DNA of 64,000 bases, taken from Pseudomonas cannabina. Lineage in GTDB: Bacteria; Pseudomonadota; Gammaproteobacteria; Pseudomonadales; Pseudomonadaceae. Every line of letters starts with the position of its first letter. Position 1 is the stretch's first letter. The notes below the pieces were generated by a model. The model made no database searches and was not told where the DNA came from. It was given only the letters and a program-made list of their open reading frames with translations. The stretch is taken from the NCBI RefSeq assembly GCF_900100365.1, contig NZ_FNKU01000001.1:5025501-5089500 (forward strand). Direction: 5' to 3'. A program made the position numbers and the translations under genes. Of this stretch, positions 62,888 to 64,000 are shown one piece after another.

Positions 62888-64000
62888 TTGGCGCTGCTGA
62901 GCGACCTTCCGGCCGCGCGGACACTGTTGGTGCATTTTCGCCCGTCCGCCATCAGTTTCGACGCATTGGCGGCGCAGATTGCCGCGCGTGACATTCGCGG
63001 TACCGCTCGCGAGCCCGGCAAACTGATCGAAATTCCGGTTCACTACAACGGTGAAGACCTCGCCGATGTGGCCCGCGAGCTGGATATCAGCGTCGAAGAA
63101 GTCATCAAGCGCCACACCGGCAGCGACTACAACGTTGCGTTCTGCGGCTTTGCGCCCGGTTTTGCCTACCTCAGCGGCGGTGCCGGTTTTGTGGTGCCCC
63201 GGCGCAGCACGCCACGTACGCGAATCCCGGCAGGCGCGGTGGCCCTGGCCGGTGGTTTCAGCGGCATTTATCCACAGGCCAGCCCCGGCGGCTGGCAGAT
63301 CATCGGCGTCACCGAAACCAGAATGTGGGATTTACAGCGCGACGAGCCCGCGTTGCTTCAGCCGGGTTATCGCGTGCGCTTTCAAGACGCCGGCCCGCTG
63401 CCTTTGACCCGCGTGTCGGTGCCTGCCCCCGCTCGTCAGCAGGCGTCGACGCTCACCGAGGACTGTCTGCAGATCGTGACACCGGGCCTGCAAACCCTGT
63501 TTCAGGACCTGGGCCGTCCCGGTCAGGCCGGGCAGGGCGTTTCGGCTTCCGGCGCGCTGGACCGTGGCGCATTGCGTGCAGCCAATCGCGCAGTCGGCAA
63601 CGATCCGGGCACTGCCTGCCTGGAGATTCTCATGGGCGGCCTGACGTTTACCTGTCAGGGCCAAACCGTCGTCGCGATGACCGGCGCTCAGGTGCCGGTC
63701 GAGGTCATGACCGCTGACGGTCAACGGCTCCGGCCGCCGCTTTATGCGCCGTTTTCGTTGCAGACCGGCGATCAGGTCAGCGTCGGTTCGCCGACTGCCG
63801 GGCTGCGCAGCTATCTGGCGGTTCGCGGTGGTTTCGTGCAGGCGCCCGTGCTCGGCAGCCTGTCGACGGACACGCTGGCCCAGGTCGGCCCGCCAGCGCT
63901 AGCGGCCGGTGACCGGCTCGGCTTCAAGCACAGAACCGGCGGCCCTGCGGTGTCGACTGCCGAGCAACCGGCGTTCGACATGCCGCGTGCCGATCAGGTC
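62888..64000 (+). pseudogene. PxpB-PxpC fusion (5-oxoprolinase subunits), 5'-truncated, runs off the window
   Basis: The plus-strand frame encodes a KipI/PxpB domain (EIPVHYNGEDLADVARELD, FCGFAPGFAYLSGGAGFVVPRR) fused to a KipA/PxpC domain (TPGLQTLFQDLGRPGQAGQGV). Together with PxpA these hydrolyse 5-oxoproline to glutamate. The frame continues past the window end. The N-terminus is odd: after an in-frame TAG at 62843 it reads SLDCSTINSLYIYNLALL and joins the domain at PAARTLLVHF. The usual first 30-45 residues (a segment like MRFLPV...) and any ATG or ribosome site are missing; TTG at 62888 is only a nominal start. Either a 5' deletion or an unusual start. Confidence 0.7.

Overview
The window is chromosomal DNA from a fluorescent Pseudomonas, most likely the P. 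syringae group. The evidence is gene content and order (opgGH/hrpM, tatABC-hisEI-ubiBJE, phaIF/phaDZC1, hslVU, pyrR-pyrB-pyrC', gshB-pilGHIJ-chpA), numerous REP palindromes built on GTGGGAGCGGACTTGTCCGCGAA, and two insertion sequences. Order matches, from memory, the P. aeruginosa PA5053-PA5080 and PA0386-PA0415 neighbourhoods. The species is an inference; no rRNA or tRNA gene was seen.

Layout. 0.2-4.4 kb: glycogen phosphorylase, proline iminopeptidase, D-aminoacyl-tRNA deacylase. 4.6-9.1 kb: opgGH for periplasmic glucans, then a REP-rich gap. 9.6-13.6 kb: two paralogous HBM-type chemoreceptors; the distal one is frameshifted. 13.7-19.8 kb: a long minus-strand run, ubiE-ubiJ-ubiB-hisI-hisE-tatA-tatB-tatC-rsmE. 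20.0-25.9 kb: the mcl-PHA locus, phaIF converging with phaC1-phaZ-phaD; phaC2 is not between phaZ and phaD, and an IS5-family element sits just upstream of phaI. 26.0-28.6 kb: DUF971 gene and hslVU behind a convincing sigma-32 promoter. 28.8-32.2 kb: alaC and ilvD, divergent. 32.2-33.5 kb: an IS3-family element between ilvD and its likely terminator. 33.6-39.9 kb: DUF3392-hemW-rdgB-metW-metX and yggT-proC-yggS on the minus strand; pilT is plus strand at 40.0-41.0 kb. 41.1-42.4 kb: NlpC/P60 protein and TM2 protein. 42.7-47.6 kb: algH-ruvX-pyrR-pyrB-pyrC' and an upstream tonB-like gene broken at a run of nine G. 47.76-49.08 kb: a tandem array of about ten 133/134-bp REP doublets. 49.1-60.2 kb: gshB, divergent from pilGHIJ-chpA-chpC, the chemosensory system for type IV pilus motility. 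60.4-64 kb: selO, a GntR regulator, and an apparently 5'-truncated pxpB-pxpC fusion that runs off the window.

Common threads. Type IV pilus function recurs (pilT, tonB3-like gene, Pil-Chp). Three reading frames (chemoreceptor, IS3 orfA, tonB) are each broken by a small indel in a run of one base. This could be real decay, phase variation, or homopolymer sequencing error, and should be checked before biology is built on it.
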